NCBI GenBank assembly: GCA_011391835.1
Contig: JAABPS010000159.1
Location: 1-6,584, forward strand
DNA: 6,584 bases
Reading direction: 5' to 3'
Origin: Desulfobacteraceae bacterium
Lineage (GTDB): Bacteria; Desulfobacterota; Desulfobacteria; Desulfobacterales; JAABPS01
Numbering within the stretch: position 1 is the stretch's first letter; every line of letters starts with the position of its first letter. Positions 5,997 through 6,584 of this stretch are shown here, piece after piece. The position numbers and the translations under genes were made by a program. Under the pieces are notes generated by a model that was given only the letters and a program-made list of their open reading frames with translations, searched no databases and was not told the DNA's origin.

Positions 5997-6584
5997 ATGC
6001 ATTTTATAAAATATCAGGCACTGGGGAATGACTATCTGGTTATTGATAAAGCGTTGATGGGGAAGCAATTCACAGTTAAACAGGTGCAGCGTATCTGTCA
6101 CAGAAATCTGGGAATCGGTTCAGATGGAATTCTGATTTTTGCCCCTTCCAATAGAAAGGATACATTTCAGGTAAAGATTATCAATCCGGATGGATCAGAA
6201 GCGGAGAAAAGCGGAAATGGGCTGCGCATATTCTCACGGTATCTGTATGACCGGAAGCTGGTCACAGATAAACCGTTTACTGTGTTGACATTAGGCGGAG
6301 AAGTCACGTGTCAGGTTTTGAATAATGGAAAAGCAGTGAAGGTAAACATGGGTAAAGCTGTTTTTGACGCAAGCAAAATCCCTGTAAATGGTTATACAGG
6401 GGATGTGTTGAGGCAATGTGTGAATATTGAAGGCCGGCAGATTGAATTTTCGGCTGTATCCATGGGCAATCCTCATTGTGTGATATTGAAAAAAGAGGTT
6501 TCAGAAAAAGAGGCCAGAGCCCTTGGGCCGCTCATTGAGAATCATTCGATATTTCCGAATAGAACCAATGTGCAGTTTGTTGAA
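5997..6584 (+). CDS. dapF: Diaminopimelate epimerase homologue, N-terminal 196 residues, first catalytic Cys replaced by Ser
   Basis: The frame opens with MHFIKYQALGNDYLVID and runs to the window edge without a stop, so about 70-90 residues of a usual 270-290 residue protein are missing. DapF interconverts LL- and meso-diaminopimelate in the cytoplasm, for lysine and peptidoglycan. Family marks are GNDY (10-13), HRNLGIGSDGIL (35-46), NPDGSEAEKSGNGLRIF (63-79), VNMG (116-119), SAVSMGNPHCV (152-162), LGPLIE (176-181) and FPNRTNVQFVE (186-196). In Haemophilus influenzae DapF, Cys73 of the CGNG motif is one of the two catalytic bases; the aligned residue here is Ser72 (codon AGC). The second catalytic cysteine lies beyond the window. 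The enzyme may be a DapF subgroup with a serine, or a homologue with a changed reaction. I recall serine-containing DapF-annotated relatives, but could not check. It is probably co-transcribed with the GNAT gene. Confidence 0.88.
   Translation, partial: MHFIKYQALGNDYLVIDKALMGKQFTVKQVQRICHRNLGIGSDGILIFAPSNRKDTFQVKIINPDGSEAEKSGNGLRIFSRYLYDRKLVTDKPFTVLTLGGEVTCQVLNNGKAVKVNMGKAVFDASKIPVNGYTGDVLRQCVNIEGRQIEFSAVSMGNPHCVILKKEVSEKEARALGPLIENHSIFPNRTNVQFVE

Noticed and set aside
6291..6476. 61-codon minus-strand frame inside the dapF homologue
   Set aside because: It is antisense to conserved DapF motifs and resembles nothing known to me.

Overview
The window looks like chromosomal DNA from an anaerobic, Gram-negative-type bacterium of moderate GC content, most plausibly a member of the Desulfobacterota (Desulfobacterales-like). 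This assignment is inference. It rests on a Tat-exported DUF362 protein paired with what looks like a membrane 4Fe-4S protein, a periplasmic solute-binding protein, a stand-alone acyl-CoA carboxyltransferase, and a DapF of the 'KYQALGNDY' type. No rRNA, tRNA, CRISPR, transposase or phage gene is visible.

Layout: two divergent transcription units meet at an AT-rich intergenic region (5232-5453). Leftward (minus strand), five tightly spaced genes read in this order: acyl-CoA carboxyltransferase subunit (5231-3648), family 5 extracellular solute-binding protein (3588-2032), alpha/beta hydrolase (1976-1077), DUF362 protein with a Tat-like signal (1049-108), and the first 37 codons of a membrane protein resembling the NapH/polyferredoxin group (111-1, cut by the window edge). 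Spacers are 59, 55 and 27 bp, followed by a 4-bp ATGA overlap, so this is probably one operon. Rightward (plus strand) are a GNAT N-acetyltransferase (5454-5963) and, 33 bp on, the first 196 codons of a diaminopimelate epimerase homologue (5997-6584, cut by the window edge).

How the genes may work together: the leftward operon joins capture of a solute in the periplasm, a cytoplasmic hydrolase, and acyl-CoA carboxylation chemistry to an exported DUF362/Fe-S membrane pair. It lacks the permease and ATPase genes for the binding protein, and the biotin carboxylase and biotin carrier for the carboxyltransferase; those partners must be encoded elsewhere or lie outside the window. The pathway is unknown. 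The rightward unit carries a lysine/peptidoglycan-precursor type enzyme, but the position of its first catalytic cysteine is a serine (Ser72), which is the most pointed anomaly here. The divergent region holds a perfect 10-bp inverted repeat followed, on the minus strand, by a T-run, and a 7-bp hairpin that would cover the carboxyltransferase ribosome binding site. Both are candidates for control of the leftward operon.
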